64,000 nt of DNA, taken from contig JAVMKJ010000110.1 of assembly GCA_031732855.1 (NCBI GenBank), positions 1 to 64,000 on the forward strand, in the 5' to 3' direction. A program made the translations under genes and the position numbers. This DNA comes from JAVMKJ01 sp031732855. GTDB lineage: Bacteria > Pseudomonadota > Gammaproteobacteria > Competibacterales > Competibacteraceae. The notes under the pieces were generated by a model that was given only the letters and a program-made list of their open reading frames with translations, did not search any database and was not told where the DNA came from. Shown here piece by piece: positions 1 through 7,188 of this stretch. Position 1 is the stretch's first letter, and each line of letters opens with the position of its first letter.

Positions 1-1
1 A

Positions 2-109
2 TTAACGCACGACTGGCGGGTGCGCGCCGTGCGCCGCGCCGGCAAGGCCGACAAGACCGACAAGGCTCAAGTCGTCGCCATCGCCCGCAACGGGGGGACG
101 CCGGCATGA
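2..109 (+). CDS. C-terminal end of an early phage protein (partial)
   Basis: An open frame runs in from the left edge and stops at the TGA at 107-109, giving the last 35 residues of a basic protein rich in Arg, Lys and Ala, with the end VVAIARNGGTPA. The stop overlaps the ATG of the next gene in the ATGA pattern used throughout this block, which is the main reason to accept it. Too little is visible to assign a family. Confidence 0.6.
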   Translation, partial: LTHDWRVRAVRRAGKADKTDKAQVVAIARNGGTPA

Positions 110-336
110 ACGACCTGCCCCACGACGCCTTTGAATGCCCGACCTGCCACAACTGGCTGCTGCCGCCGGCCTGCTGCTGCCCGCGCCGGCACGTCCTGAA
201 CGCCGCCTGCGCCGAGTGCGGTACGACCTTCGTCATCGAATTCGGCCGCGGTCGCCGCACCGAGCGGCTGGCCGTCCCGCCCGATGTCTGGAAATGGCCC
301 AACGACGCCAAGGCGCTGACGAGGGCGCGGCCGTGA
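106..336 (+). CDS. small zinc-ribbon-like phage protein
   Basis: This 76-residue protein carries CPTC near residue 11, a cysteine cluster CCCPRRH around residue 23, and CAEC around residue 35. The paired Cys motifs suggest a structural zinc site, as in small phage zinc-ribbon proteins that bind nucleic acid or protein. Its start overlaps the stop of the previous gene and its stop overlaps the GTG of the next gene, so it is translationally coupled in the early operon. Function is unknown. Confidence 0.6.
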   Translation: MNDLPHDAFECPTCHNWLLPPACCCPRRHVLNAACAECGTTFVIEFGRGRRTERLAVPPDVWKWPNDAKALTRARP

Positions 337-998
337 CCTGGCTCGCCCAACAGATCCTCACCGAACTGGCCCGCGTGCCGTTCGGGCTGACCCTGGACGG
401 CCTCGGCCGGCGGCTGGATCGCCCCGCCGCCGACCTGGTCATGGCCTGCGCCACCCTGCACCGGCGCGAGTTGATCGCCCGCGTCGGCAAGGGCGGCTAC
501 TTCATCCTCGACGCCGGCCGCGCCCTGCTGGCCGAGGGCAAAACGGTCCGCTCCGGCTCCGCCCACGGCCGCCGGCCCAAAGTCTCGGCCCAAACCCTGC
601 GCCACCGGGTGTGGCACGCCCTGGCCCACCGCAAAAAGGCCACCCTGGACGAGCTGTTGACGGTGGCCTGCGCCGGCGGCGAACGCGACCCCGAGCGCAA
701 CATCCGCCGCTATCTGCGCCTGCTGGAACGGACCGGCTATCTGGTCCGCCTGCGGGACCGCCAGCCCGACCTTGCCCCCACCAGCCCCGGCCACGTCAAG
801 TGGCTGCTGCTCCGGTGGACCGGCCCCAAGGCCCCGGTCTCGCTCCAGCGCGGCACGGCGCTGTACGACCCCAACCTGCGGCGGGCGGTCGTTCCCTCGC
901 CCCCAGCCCCTCTCCCACCGGAAGAGGGGGGCGAGGATGTTCCCTCACCCCCAGCCCCTCTCCCGGGGGGAGAGGGGAGTAGGGACGCCGCCCCATGA
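333..998 (+). CDS. phage protein with winged-helix-like N-terminus and palindromic-element C-terminus
   Basis: The start is taken as GTG at 333, which overlaps the previous TGA; the frame stays open upstream but only as a shadow of the previous gene. The 221-residue product begins with a helical segment (WLAQQILTEL, then LDGLGRRLDR) resembling a winged helix, and a second one near residues 90-140. The last 35 residues are encoded by two tandem palindromic elements and contain VPSPPAPLPPEEG and VPSPPAPLPGGEG, so the original C-terminus was probably replaced or extended. The stop overlaps the next ATG. A DNA-binding role in the early region is an inference. Confidence 0.65.
   Translation: MTWLAQQILTELARVPFGLTLDGLGRRLDRPAADLVMACATLHRRELIARVGKGGYFILDAGRALLAEGKTVRSGSAHGRRPKVSAQTLRHRVWHALAHRKKATLDELLTVACAGGERDPERNIRRYLRLLERTGYLVRLRDRQPDLAPTSPGHVKWLLLRWTGPKAPVSLQRGTALYDPNLRRAVVPSPPAPLPPEEGGEDVPSPPAPLPGGEGSRDAAP
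892..985 (+). repeat. two tandem palindromic elements, in frame
   Basis: Two copies (about 892-933 and 940-985) of the TTCCCTCnCCCCCAGCCCC-type element sit back to back, each with an inner hairpin (CCCCTCTCCC facing GGGAGAGGGG; the first copy is degenerate). Both are read through in frame by the 333-998 gene and encode its C-terminus. Confidence 0.85.
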
Positions 999-1354
999 GC
1001 ACCGTGGTTTCGCTGCCGCTTCCCGCCCGCGACTGGCGGGAGCTGCTGCGCGCGGCCGTGGCGCGCGACTCCATCACCGCCGTCGCCGACCGGGTCGGCG
1101 TGTCGCGCACCACCATCAGCCTGGTGCTGGCCGGCAAATACCCCGCCAAAACGCACGACGCCCTCGAGCGCAAGGTGCGGGACGCCCTCGACGCCTGGCA
1201 CTGCCCCTTTTTCGACGCCGAGCTGCTCGGCAGCCACTGCCGCCGGTATCGCGAGCGGCCCATGCCCCGCTCCAGCGCCCGCGACCTGCGGCACTGGCGC
1301 GTATGCCAAACCTGTCATCACAACCCACTGGCCAAAGAAGGATGTCCCTCATGA
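995..1354 (+). CDS. helix-turn-helix phage regulator-like protein
   Basis: The 119-residue product has a clear helix-turn-helix near residues 28-47 (ITAVADRVGVSRTTISLVLA), like the DNA-binding segment of LacI- or Ner-type regulators, followed by KYPAKTHDALERKV. The C-terminal half has spaced cysteines and histidines (WHC, SHCRRY, CQTCHH, GCPS) that could form a zinc site. It is coupled by ATGA overlaps on both sides. It probably binds DNA and may control the early or middle operon; target sites are unknown. Confidence 0.7.
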   Translation: MSTVVSLPLPARDWRELLRAAVARDSITAVADRVGVSRTTISLVLAGKYPAKTHDALERKVRDALDAWHCPFFDAELLGSHCRRYRERPMPRSSARDLRHWRVCQTCHHNPLAKEGCPS

Positions 1355-1704
1355 GCAACGCCCCTCCCTTCCCCATCCTCGACCCGACGCCGAAATCCCG
1401 CTGCGCCGACATCGGCCCCGGCGATCCCATTCCCGCCAGCTACGTCCGGCTGAAAGACTTCGGCGAGCCGGCCGCCAACTATCTCGGCTACGCCGCCCGC
1501 AAGGGCTACGTGCCCGCCGTGAAGGTGCGGCGCACGGACGGCGACCGCAACGGCCCGGTTTACGTCCACCGCCTGGCCGCCATGCACTACCTGAATCGGG
1601 TGCATCCGTACCTGGTCCCGGCCGGGCCAGCGGCGGGCGGCAGCCCGCTGTTTCAAGGACTGCGCCGCTGGTGGAACCGGCTGATCGGGAGGGCGCCGCG
1701 GTGA
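1351..1704 (+). CDS. hypothetical phage protein
   Basis: This 117-residue protein starts at ATG 1351, chosen over an in-frame ATG at 1342 because it gives the ATGA overlap seen across the operon. It has a conserved-looking middle with SYVRLKDFGEP, AARKGYVPAVKV and VYVHRLAAMHYL, which may fold as a small DNA- or effector-binding domain, and a basic C-terminus (RRWWNRLIGRAPR). No family is recognised. Confidence 0.6.
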   Translation: MSNAPPFPILDPTPKSRCADIGPGDPIPASYVRLKDFGEPAANYLGYAARKGYVPAVKVRRTDGDRNGPVYVHRLAAMHYLNRVHPYLVPAGPAAGGSPLFQGLRRWWNRLIGRAPR

Positions 1705-1895
1705 AATACCACCGCGATGAATTACGGTTCGACCGCTACATCGGGATCACTCTGAGCGCCGCCGTTCTCGTCTTCACCCTCAACGATCTCGGCGATGACT
1801 ACCCCGGATGGGACCACCTGTTCGAGAAGGCGGTTTATACGAGCTGGTTCGAACGGGTCTTCGACCTGACCGGCAACCTGGACGCGCCGCTATGA
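1701..1895 (+). CDS. small hypothetical phage protein
   Basis: GTG at 1701 overlaps the previous TGA and gives a 64-residue acidic protein with a short hydrophobic stretch (ITLSAAVLVFTL). The frame extends upstream to 1671 but that part overlaps the previous gene. The stop overlaps the ATG at 1892. Function is unknown; coupling is the main support. Confidence 0.55.
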   Translation: MKYHRDELRFDRYIGITLSAAVLVFTLNDLGDDYPGWDHLFEKAVYTSWFERVFDLTGNLDAPL

Positions 1896-2152
1896 GCGCC
1901 CCGATCCAACCCTACCGGCGCGCGGCGCCCAGCGAGTTCGATGGCCCGAGCGGCGTGATTCTGGGGCGGGTGTTCGCCGATGAAGTGAACTGTTCCGACG
2001 GCGAAGTCGATCCGACCTCGTTCGAGGTGCGGGTCACCGCCGACAACGAAATCCAGCTCGGTCCCTTCGTGCTGGCCGATCCCGATCAAGTCATCAACCT
2101 GCTCGGCTGCCTGATCGCCGGGCTGCGCATCCTTCGCATTCAAGCCACTTAG
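1892..2152 (+). CDS. hypothetical phage protein
   Basis: An 86-residue acidic protein begins at ATG 1892, coupled to the previous stop. It has the look of a compact alpha/beta fold (VILGRVFADEV, FEVRVTADNEIQLGPF, LLGCLIAGLRILRI). It shares a theme with the 2392-2844 product, which also has a segment ending in a central hydrophobic helix after an 'IGPLLL/LGPFVL' strand, so the two may be distant paralogues. Function is unknown. Confidence 0.55.
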   Translation: MSAPIQPYRRAAPSEFDGPSGVILGRVFADEVNCSDGEVDPTSFEVRVTADNEIQLGPFVLADPDQVINLLGCLIAGLRILRIQAT

Positions 2153-2161
2153 GACACCGCC

Positions 2162-2395
2162 ATGACGATCCCTCGTCCCTCCGGCATGACCGACGTTCAC
2201 ATCCGGCTCACCATGCCCTCCAGCACCCCCGCGCTGGAAACCATCGACGCCATCCGCCGCTTCGCCGAACTGGTCGGCGGCCGTTTCGAGTACGTCTACG
2301 TGCCCGAACAGCAGCACGGCCGCTTCGACATCTTCACCCTGGAACTGCCGCCGCTGGCGCACCGCGCCGAACGGCGCCTGGAGCTGCCATCATGA
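2162..2395 (+). CDS. hypothetical phage protein
   Basis: The 77-residue protein starts 9 bases after the previous stop with AGGA upstream. Visible elements are TDVHIRLTMPS, IDAIRRFAELVGG and FEYVYVPEQQ. Its stop overlaps the ATG at 2392. No family is recognised. Confidence 0.55.
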   Translation: MTIPRPSGMTDVHIRLTMPSSTPALETIDAIRRFAELVGGRFEYVYVPEQQHGRFDIFTLELPPLAHRAERRLELPS

Positions 2396-2844
2396 GCAAA
2401 AACAAGAACCGACCCGCGCCCGCCGTCGTCCGCGCCCTCGTCCGCCCGCGCTCGCCCGCGCCCCCCGGCTCCCCTCTCCCCTCGGGAGAGGGGTTGGGGG
2501 TGAGGGAACCACCGCCCGCCGCTCGCCTGTGGCGCAACCCGATCCTCGCCGCGCCCCCCGCCGACTTCCCGGAATGGCACGGCGGCCCGTGGCCGCTGGA
2601 CGAGGCCGATCTGCCCGACGCGCCGCCGGCCGACGCGCCGCCGGCCGAAGACAAACCGATCTACGTCGGCACCTTCCGTGCGCTGCTGCGCATGGGCGCC
2701 AGCCTGGATCCCCTCGACATGGAGGTGCGCATCTCGCCGTTCGATGCCGTCGAAATCGGCCCGCTGCTGCTGCCGCGCAAGCAGGTCGAGATCCTGCGCC
2801 GCCTGCTCGACGTGGCCGCGACCGCGCTGGAGGTGGCCGTATGA
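2392..2844 (+). CDS. hypothetical phage protein carrying one palindromic-element insert
   Basis: The 150-residue product has a basic Pro/Arg-rich start, then an in-frame palindromic element (about residues 24-41, reading SPLPSGEGLGVREP), then an acidic body with two PADAPPA-type repeats. It ends in a segment resembling the 1892-2152 product (YVGTFRALLRMGA, VRISPFDAVEIGPLLL). The insertion lies just before the conserved-looking body, suggesting that the N-terminal region tolerates it. Function is unknown. Confidence 0.6.
   Translation: MSKNKNRPAPAVVRALVRPRSPAPPGSPLPSGEGLGVREPPPAARLWRNPILAAPPADFPEWHGGPWPLDEADLPDAPPADAPPAEDKPIYVGTFRALLRMGASLDPLDMEVRISPFDAVEIGPLLLPRKQVEILRRLLDVAATALEVAV
2471..2508 (-). 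repeat. palindromic element, reverse orientation, in frame
   Basis: CCCCTCTCCC at about 2472-2481, CTC loop, GGGAGAGGGG at 2485-2494, then TTGGGGGTGAGGGAA. This is the reverse complement of the copies at 892-985 and is translated in frame within the 2392-2844 gene. Confidence 0.85.
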
Positions 2845-2939
2845 CCCGCGCCGACCGCCGCGCGCTGGCGCTGAAAATCGTGCTGACGTTCTCGATGGTG
2901 TCGGTTTGCGTCGGCCTGACCCTGGTGCTGCTGTCATGA
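2841..2939 (+). CDS. 32-residue single-span membrane peptide
   Basis: ATG 2841 overlaps the previous stop and TGA 2937-2939 overlaps the next ATG, so this very short frame fits the coupled operon exactly. The product has a basic start (MTRADRRALALK) followed by one hydrophobic span (IVLTFSMVSVCVGLTLVLL). Small phage membrane peptides like this can act in exclusion or lysis timing, but no function can be assigned. Confidence 0.5.
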   Translation: MTRADRRALALKIVLTFSMVSVCVGLTLVLLS

Positions 2940-3049
2940 GGATCGTCCTGGAGTGCCTCGAACTGATCCTGATCGTCGCCGCCATGTTTCTGGCGGTCAT
3001 CGGCCTGCCGCTGTGGCTGTTCCATCTGCTGAAGGTGCTGCTGTCGTGA
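2936..3049 (+). CDS. 37-residue single-span membrane peptide
   Basis: ATG 2936 overlaps the previous stop and the TGA overlaps the GTG at 3046. The peptide is almost wholly hydrophobic (LELILIVAAMFLAVIGLPL then WLFHLLKVLLS). Together with the preceding peptide it forms a pair of small membrane proteins whose ends are alike (TLVLLS and KVLLS). Function is unknown. Confidence 0.5.
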   Translation: MRIVLECLELILIVAAMFLAVIGLPLWLFHLLKVLLS

Positions 3050-3342
3050 AATCGAGAATCGATACGTTGATGAAAACCAGCGGGAATTCGCATGTATGGA
3101 TGCCGCGCATCGTCGCCGCCACCACCGAAACCGACGCCGAACGCGCCTGGCGCTACGGGGAATCCGCTTTCCGGTTCCGCCGCGCCAACGGCGTGACCTG
3201 GTTCGGCGATGGATCGTGCCTGACGAAATGGAGCGTCGATACCCCGCGCGGCGTGCGCCACACGCTGGATCAGGTTCGCGCCCGGACCGGGATGAATCTG
3301 GACGGTTCCTATCTGGACGCCGTGGACTGGAGCGCGGCGTGA
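3046..3342 (+). CDS. hypothetical phage protein
   Basis: GTG 3046 overlaps the previous TGA and gives 98 residues; the open frame upstream to 2953 is a shadow of the membrane peptide gene. Segments such as WMPRIVAATTETDAERAW, WFGDGSCLTKWS and LDQVRARTGMNLDGSYLD are visible. The stop overlaps the next GTG. No family is recognised. Confidence 0.55.
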   Translation: MKSRIDTLMKTSGNSHVWMPRIVAATTETDAERAWRYGESAFRFRRANGVTWFGDGSCLTKWSVDTPRGVRHTLDQVRARTGMNLDGSYLDAVDWSAA

Positions 3343-4013
3343 TTCCCGGCGTCTGCCCCGACTGCGGCCTGCGCGCCGATCTGCTGGTGTTCGCCGAGCA
3401 GGCCGGGGCCAACGCCGGGCTGGCGGCCGCGCTGGCGCTGCCGCCGCTGCTGGGCGGGCGCATCCTGCGCTACCTGCGGCTGTTCAACCCGCCCCGGAAG
3501 GCGATGACCAGCGCCAAGGCCACCCGGCTGTTGACCGAACTGGCCGCGGCGGTCGATTCCGGCCAGGTCGAACGGCGCGGGGTGGCCCACGCCGCTCCGG
3601 TGGGCCTGTGGGCCGCCGCGCTGGACGCCGTGCTGGCCCAGCCGCCCGAACGCTTGCCGCTGGACGGCCACGGTTATCTGTTCGCCGTCGCCTGGAACCT
3701 GGCCGAACGCGCCGCCGGCCGGCAGGAACGGCAGGCGGAGGAGCGGCTGCGCCACGGCGAGCGGCCGGCCGCCCCGGCCTTCGTTCCCTCACCCCCGGCC
3801 CCTCTCCCGAGGGGAGAGGGGAGCAGGGATGTTCCCTCACCCCCCGCCCCTCTCCCGAGGGGAGAGGGGGGTGACGTTTCCTCCACCGCCCGCCGCGAGG
3901 CGAGCTTGCGACACGCGCGCGATCTGATGGGGCTGTTAAGGCCCTGGATGAACCCGGCCGATTCGGCCACTTCCCCCACCCCCACTCACGAGGAATCCCC
4001 ATGTTCGGACTGA
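3339..4013 (+). CDS. phage protein with N-terminal CxxC and two palindromic-element inserts
   Basis: GTG 3339 overlaps the previous stop. The 224-residue product starts with a CPDC motif, then a helical domain with RYLRLFNPPRKAMTSAKA and LLTELAAAVDSGQVERRG, a pattern common in phage proteins encoded near replication or early genes. Two tandem palindromic elements (about residues 148-178) contribute VPSPPAPLPRGEG twice, followed by a native-looking tail (REASLRHARDLMGLLRPW). Its last 13 bases overlap the next gene. Function is unknown. Confidence 0.6.
   Translation: MIPGVCPDCGLRADLLVFAEQAGANAGLAAALALPPLLGGRILRYLRLFNPPRKAMTSAKATRLLTELAAAVDSGQVERRGVAHAAPVGLWAAALDAVLAQPPERLPLDGHGYLFAVAWNLAERAAGRQERQAEERLRHGERPAAPAFVPSPPAPLPRGEGSRDVPSPPAPLPRGEGGDVSSTARREASLRHARDLMGLLRPWMNPADSATSPTPTHEESPCSD
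3783..3871 (+). repeat. two tandem palindromic elements, in frame
   Basis: Copies at about 3783-3828 and 3831-3871 share TTCCCTCACCCCC, CCCCTCTCCCGAGGGGAGAGGGG cores and forward orientation. Both are translated in frame inside the 3339-4013 gene and are nearly identical to each other, suggesting recent duplication. Confidence 0.85.
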
Positions 4014-4489
4014 AAGCCAAAGCCGTTCCCACCCCCACCGCGCCCGAAGCCGTCGAGACCTCGCCGCGCCAGCTCCCCGCCGGCAGCATCGAAATCGACG
4101 GGCAGTTCGTTTCCGCCAGCCCCGATCTGGTCGGGCTGGCGGTCGACGGCTGGATCGTCAAGCAGAAGATCGAGGCCCTGCAGAAGGAGCTGAAGGGCAT
4201 CACCACGAAGCTGGAAAACAGCCTGGGCGCCGGCGCGGCGCTGACCGTCGAGGGCGTGTGTCGGGCCACCATCGCCGAGCGCACCACCTTCGCCCTGACC
4301 GATCCGCTGCACGCCCGCCAGTTGCTGGGCGGCCGCTTCGAGGACCTGGTGCAAACCAGCCTGGAATACACCCTGACCGACAAGCTCAAGGACATGATCC
4401 GCGACGGCGACCACGCCCTCGGCGCCGGCCTGCGGGAGTGCATCACCATCAAGACCAGCACCTCGGTGACCTTCCGCGCCGCGGCCTGA
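4001..4489 (+). CDS. hypothetical phage protein
   Basis: ATG 4001 has GAGG about 8 bases upstream. The 162-residue product has a Pro/Thr-rich start, a central helix likely to form a coiled coil (VKQKIEALQKELKGITTKLE), and a mixed C-terminal half (RATIAERTTFALTD, TLTDKLKDMIRDGDHAL). It does not clearly match Gam or the other Mu early proteins I know. Its position just before the gp16 region suggests an early or middle role. Confidence 0.6.
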   Translation: MFGLKAKAVPTPTAPEAVETSPRQLPAGSIEIDGQFVSASPDLVGLAVDGWIVKQKIEALQKELKGITTKLENSLGAGAALTVEGVCRATIAERTTFALTDPLHARQLLGGRFEDLVQTSLEYTLTDKLKDMIRDGDHALGAGLRECITIKTSTSVTFRAAA

Positions 4490-4496
4490 ACCCTCG

Positions 4497-4544
4497 CCCC
4501 CCCGCTCCCCTCTCCCGCCGGGAGAGGGGTGGGGGGTGAGGGAA
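4497..4544 (-). repeat. palindromic element, intergenic, reverse orientation
   Basis: CCCCTCTCCC, then GCC, then GGGAGAGGGG (about 4506-4528), followed by TGGGGGGTGAGGGAAC. It fills most of the 4490-4593 gap between two genes and could fold in RNA, perhaps modulating readthrough. GGAACCCC upstream of 4594 supplies the next ribosome site. Confidence 0.8.
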
Positions 4545-4593
4545 CAACGGGCCGCCGCCCGCCCCTCGCCACTCACTTCAAAGGAACCCCAAC

Positions 4594-4797
4594 ATGACCC
4601 TTTCCCCCTCCTCCTCGCGCTACCCCGCCGCCCCGCCGCCGGTCCATGTCGTCTGCCCGCACTGCAAGCGCGCGGTGCACGGCTACGTGTTTTCCGCCCA
4701 CGGGGTGGTGATTTCCGCCTATCGCTGCGCCGAACACGGCGACGTGGTCGCCATCCCCAGCGCGGTGCTCAACCCCCCGGCGAGGCGCGCGGCATGA
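4594..4797 (+). CDS. small zinc-ribbon-like phage protein
   Basis: The 67-residue product has CPHC at residues 21-24 and a CAEH at about 45-48, giving a possible three-Cys/His zinc knuckle. The start has AAAGGAA upstream and the stop overlaps the next ATG. Function is unknown. Confidence 0.55.
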   Translation: MTLSPSSSRYPAAPPPVHVVCPHCKRAVHGYVFSAHGVVISAYRCAEHGDVVAIPSAVLNPPARRAA

Positions 4798-5228
4798 GCG
4801 GCGCCTACAACCCAAAAGCCCCCGCCCGGCTGTTCCAGCGAGAGCTGACCAAGCTCCGCCGCAAAGCCGAACACGACCGATTGCGCGCCTGGGTGCTGGC
4901 CTATCTGGAGCAAAACGGGCCGCGCCCGTTCGCGCAAATCCTGGAGGACCTGAACGCCTGCCCCGGCCAGTTGCAACGAGTCGCCACGCAACTGAAAAAG
5001 GAGGGCGCGTTGCACGTCGCGGCGGTCCGCCCAGGATTCGACAGCCGAAAAGTCTGGTCCCTGACGCCGTTCCCGAAACCGAGACCCCAGGCCAAGGCCG
5101 TCAGACTGCCGCCCGCCGGCGGCATCGGCCTCGATCCGGCGGATCTGGCGTGGATGGCGTACTGGCAACTGCCCCGCGCCGAGCGGCGGGCCCGGGACCG
5201 TGCCGCGCAAGGGGAGCGCCGGCCGTGA
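4794..5228 (+). CDS. winged-helix-like phage protein
   Basis: ATG 4794 overlaps the previous TGA. The 144-residue protein has a basic N-terminus, then a segment with the pattern of a winged helix (residues about 36-75: LEQNGPRPFAQILEDL, GQLQRVATQLKKEGALHV). A DNA-binding regulatory role next to the gp16 gene is plausible but inferred. The stop overlaps the next GTG. Confidence 0.6.
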   Translation: MSGAYNPKAPARLFQRELTKLRRKAEHDRLRAWVLAYLEQNGPRPFAQILEDLNACPGQLQRVATQLKKEGALHVAAVRPGFDSRKVWSLTPFPKPRPQAKAVRLPPAGGIGLDPADLAWMAYWQLPRAERRARDRAAQGERRP

Positions 5229-5653
5229 CCGCCCCCACCGCCCGCCGCGCCAATCTGGCCAAGATCCACCTGGCCAAGAAAGAGCTGTGCTTGGACGACG
5301 ATACCTATCGCGCCGTGCTGCAACGGGTGTGCGGGCGGGACAGCGCGGCGGACGTCGACTACGCCGGCCATCTGAAGCTGCTGGCCGAATTCCGCCGGCT
5401 GGGCTGGACGCCGGCGGCCAAAACCCCGAAGCGCCCCAGCGTCAAAACGCCGCAGCAGCGCAAGCTCCGCCTGCTCTGGCTGCGGCTGATCGAGGCCGGC
5501 GCGGTCCGCTCGACCGAGGAATCCGCCCTGCTCCACTTCGTGAAGAAGCGCACCGGGGTGGAGCGGCTGGAATGGCTGACCGCCGCCCAGGCCGGCGCGC
5601 TGATCGAAAGCCTCAAGGCGTGGGGGAAACGGGTCGGGGCGGAGGTGGAGTGA
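5225..5653 (+). CDS. Mu gp16/GemA-family regulatory protein (DUF1018)
   Basis: GTG 5225 overlaps the previous stop; the extension to 5150 is a shadow. The 142-residue product has the family signature near its start, LAKIHLAKKELCLDDDTYRA, and a C-terminal block with KLRLLWLRLIEAGAV, HFVKKRTGVERLEWL and a final helix. In Mu, the gp16 (GemA) gene lies in the middle region before mor, and GemA has been linked to host gene expression and DNA supercoiling. Here no Mor-like activator follows; instead two cargo genes come next. This is one of the firmest signs that the prophage is Mu-like. Confidence 0.85.
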   Translation: MTAPTARRANLAKIHLAKKELCLDDDTYRAVLQRVCGRDSAADVDYAGHLKLLAEFRRLGWTPAAKTPKRPSVKTPQQRKLRLLWLRLIEAGAVRSTEESALLHFVKKRTGVERLEWLTAAQAGALIESLKAWGKRVGAEVE

Positions 5654-5672
5654 TGTGGTGGATTGACTCCAT

Positions 5673-5700
5673 TCCCGCGCGGACTATGCTGTAACGTGCA
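5673..5700 (+). promoter_or_regulatory. sigma-70-type promoter for the cargo gene
   Basis: TTGACT at 5673-5678, a 16-base spacer, and TATGCT at 5695-5700, placed 25 bases before the start codon at 5725. An own promoter is typical of phage cargo (moron) genes. Confidence 0.6.
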
Positions 5701-5724
5701 CGAACAATATCGCGAGGAATCGAC

Positions 5725-6132
5725 ATGAAACGCTGGATGGTTTGGACGGTGATTTTGGCCGCGACGCCGGCATTCGGGCAGACGATGTACAAATGCCCAG
5801 GCGAATCGGGGGAAGTGAAATTCCAGCAAATGCCGTGCTCGCCCCAAGGCGGCGGGGAGGTTATTTCCGTCAAGCCGATAAAACCCATCGGCATCGAGTC
5901 CCCTGGTCTCCGGCCTGGCGAACAGGAAATGCTTAAATCGTTTCAACACCGAATCGACGCCGATACCGGAACGGTACGGATCGGCATGACAGAAGAAGAA
6001 GCACGGCGCGCGTGGGGATCACCGAGCTATATCAACCATAGTAGCTACCAAGATCAATGGGTTTACCATCGCGGACATGCCAAAGCTCAATACCTCTATT
6101 TCCAAAACGGTAAGCTGGTAGCCTTCAACTAA
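5725..6132 (+). CDS. secreted DUF4124-like cargo protein
   Basis: The 135-residue product starts with a signal peptide (MKRWMVWTVILAATPAFG, cleavage near AFG-Q), followed by MYKCPGESGEVKFQQMPC, which resembles the DUF4124 pattern of periplasmic proteins with two cysteines around a 'Y-C-G-x-V-x-F/Y' core. A second part (GTVRIGMTEEEARRAWGSP, QWVYHR, YLYFQNGKLVAF) resembles SmpA/BamE-like 'outer-membrane assembly' folds. Codon use is clearly more AT-rich than the flanking phage genes, it has its own promoter and a hairpin behind it, and it is not overlapped by neighbours. It is best read as a moron acquired from a bacterium. Role unknown. Confidence 0.75.
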   Translation: MKRWMVWTVILAATPAFGQTMYKCPGESGEVKFQQMPCSPQGGGEVISVKPIKPIGIESPGLRPGEQEMLKSFQHRIDADTGTVRIGMTEEEARRAWGSPSYINHSSYQDQWVYHRGHAKAQYLYFQNGKLVAFN

Positions 6133-6143
6133 TTTGACACCTG

Positions 6144-6167
6144 CCGCCGGGCGGCTCGACCCGGCGG
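6144..6167 (+). terminator. hairpin after the secreted cargo gene
   Basis: CCGCCGGG (6144-6151) pairs perfectly with CCCGGCGG (6160-6167) across an 8-base loop, 12 bases after the stop codon. No U-run follows, so efficient intrinsic termination is uncertain. Confidence 0.4.
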
Positions 6168-6170
6168 GTT
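6155..6170 (+). repeat. 16-bp direct repeat, left copy, flanking the dinD cassette
   Basis: CTCGACCCGGCGGGTT here is repeated exactly at 7189-7204. The two copies bracket the minus-strand dinD-like gene. The left copy overlaps the hairpin after the 5725-6132 gene; the right copy runs into a full palindromic element. Confidence 0.8.
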
Positions 6171-6248
6171 AGGGGCTGGCGCCCTGCGTTCGATTCGGGG
6201 CTATTTGAACGATGGGTCCCCCATTGGGGAACCTAACTCTCGCTGCTC

Positions 6249-7100
6249 TCATATCACCCGTTTTTTGGGCGTCGCTTCTTTTTGGATTCGAGCGGAGCGT
6301 CCAAGCGCTTCATGTGCTTCGCGGCGGATTTCAGACGCTTCTTCACGGTCGATAGATCTTCTTCGAGCGGGATATTCTCGGGCGTCACCCCCCCCCGAGC
6401 GGATCATAATCTCGCGCACCTCACTGCCGACGGCGCGAGCGGTGTCGCTCAATTGCGGCAATCCGTTCGCTCCGGTATGGCGAATGCGTTCGGCGGTTTG
6501 GGTTACCCGAAACAGGTTGGCCGCCAACTCGGTTTTCCCCATAAAATCATAGAGCGTGCGCCCGGAAGGCAGGGAAGCGCCCTTGCGACGGATCAGTTGT
6601 TGCAAGGAGAGGTTATACAGACCGCGAAATCCGGCGTCCTTGAATATGCCGAATTCGCGAGCCTGCAAGCCGGCGCGATGGGCCACGGCGCTCATGAGCG
6701 ACTCGCCGTCCCTGAGTTCGTCGCGCACCTCGATCCGCTCCAGCGCATCCTGTTGAATCCGCTGCTCCACGAGCGCATCAGCAATCGCCGCCAGCACGGT
6801 TTTCGCCTCCGCCACCGCGGGCTTGCGCGAATCCGCATGCATCGTCACCAAGAAACAGGCGAAGCGCGTCAAGCGATAGCTGGCGACCTGGCGGCCGTCG
6901 ATCTCAACAGTCTCGGGCGCAAACGCCTCCTGGATCTGCACCCCGAGGGTGGCGCACGAAGCCATCGCCTTATTGATCACCTTCTGAAAGGTGGGCCAAC
7001 TGTCGTAACCCAGCGCCTGCATAAACGCATGCGCCATCCAGTAACGCGCACCGTTCTCGCGGGCGGCATCCTCGAAATGTTGCAGGTCGAACAGGGGCAT
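6249..7100 (-). CDS. dinD: DinD-like DNA-damage-inducible protein (Bro-N type)
   Basis: The 283-residue protein matches the layout of E. coli DinD. An N-terminal Bro-N-type segment (FEDAARENGARYWMAHAFMQ, LGYDSWPTFQKVINKAMASC, RLTRFACFLVTMHAD) is followed by the DinD core (FGIFKDAGFRGLYN, LYDFMGKTELAANLFRVTQT). In E. coli dinD is LexA-controlled and DinD inhibits RecA-mediated strand exchange. It lies opposite to the phage genes, is less GC-rich, and is bracketed by a 16-bp direct repeat, so it looks like a cassette insertion. I did not find a convincing LexA box upstream of its start. A role in modulating host recombination or SOS during phage growth is inferred. Confidence 0.85.
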   Translation of the reverse strand: MPLFDLQHFEDAARENGARYWMAHAFMQALGYDSWPTFQKVINKAMASCATLGVQIQEAFAPETVEIDGRQVASYRLTRFACFLVTMHADSRKPAVAEAKTVLAAIADALVEQRIQQDALERIEVRDELRDGESLMSAVAHRAGLQAREFGIFKDAGFRGLYNLSLQQLIRRKGASLPSGRTLYDFMGKTELAANLFRVTQTAERIRHTGANGLPQLSDTARAVGSEVREIMIRSGGGDAREYPARRRSIDREEASEIRREAHEALGRSARIQKEATPKKRVI

Positions 7101-7188
7101 CGTGGTAGTCCGGATGGCGTTTCAACCCGCTAAGGATACCAAAATCGGGCGCGTGAATTCCGCGCTGGGTTCCGAAGTCCCCTGTTTC

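Noticed and set aside
892..985. CRISPR array
   Set aside because: The repeated units are dispersed, palindromic and lack regular spacers, and no cas genes occur in the window.
7101..7180. LexA box upstream of the dinD-like gene
   Set aside because: No CTGT-N8-ACAG match was found by eye in the upstream region.
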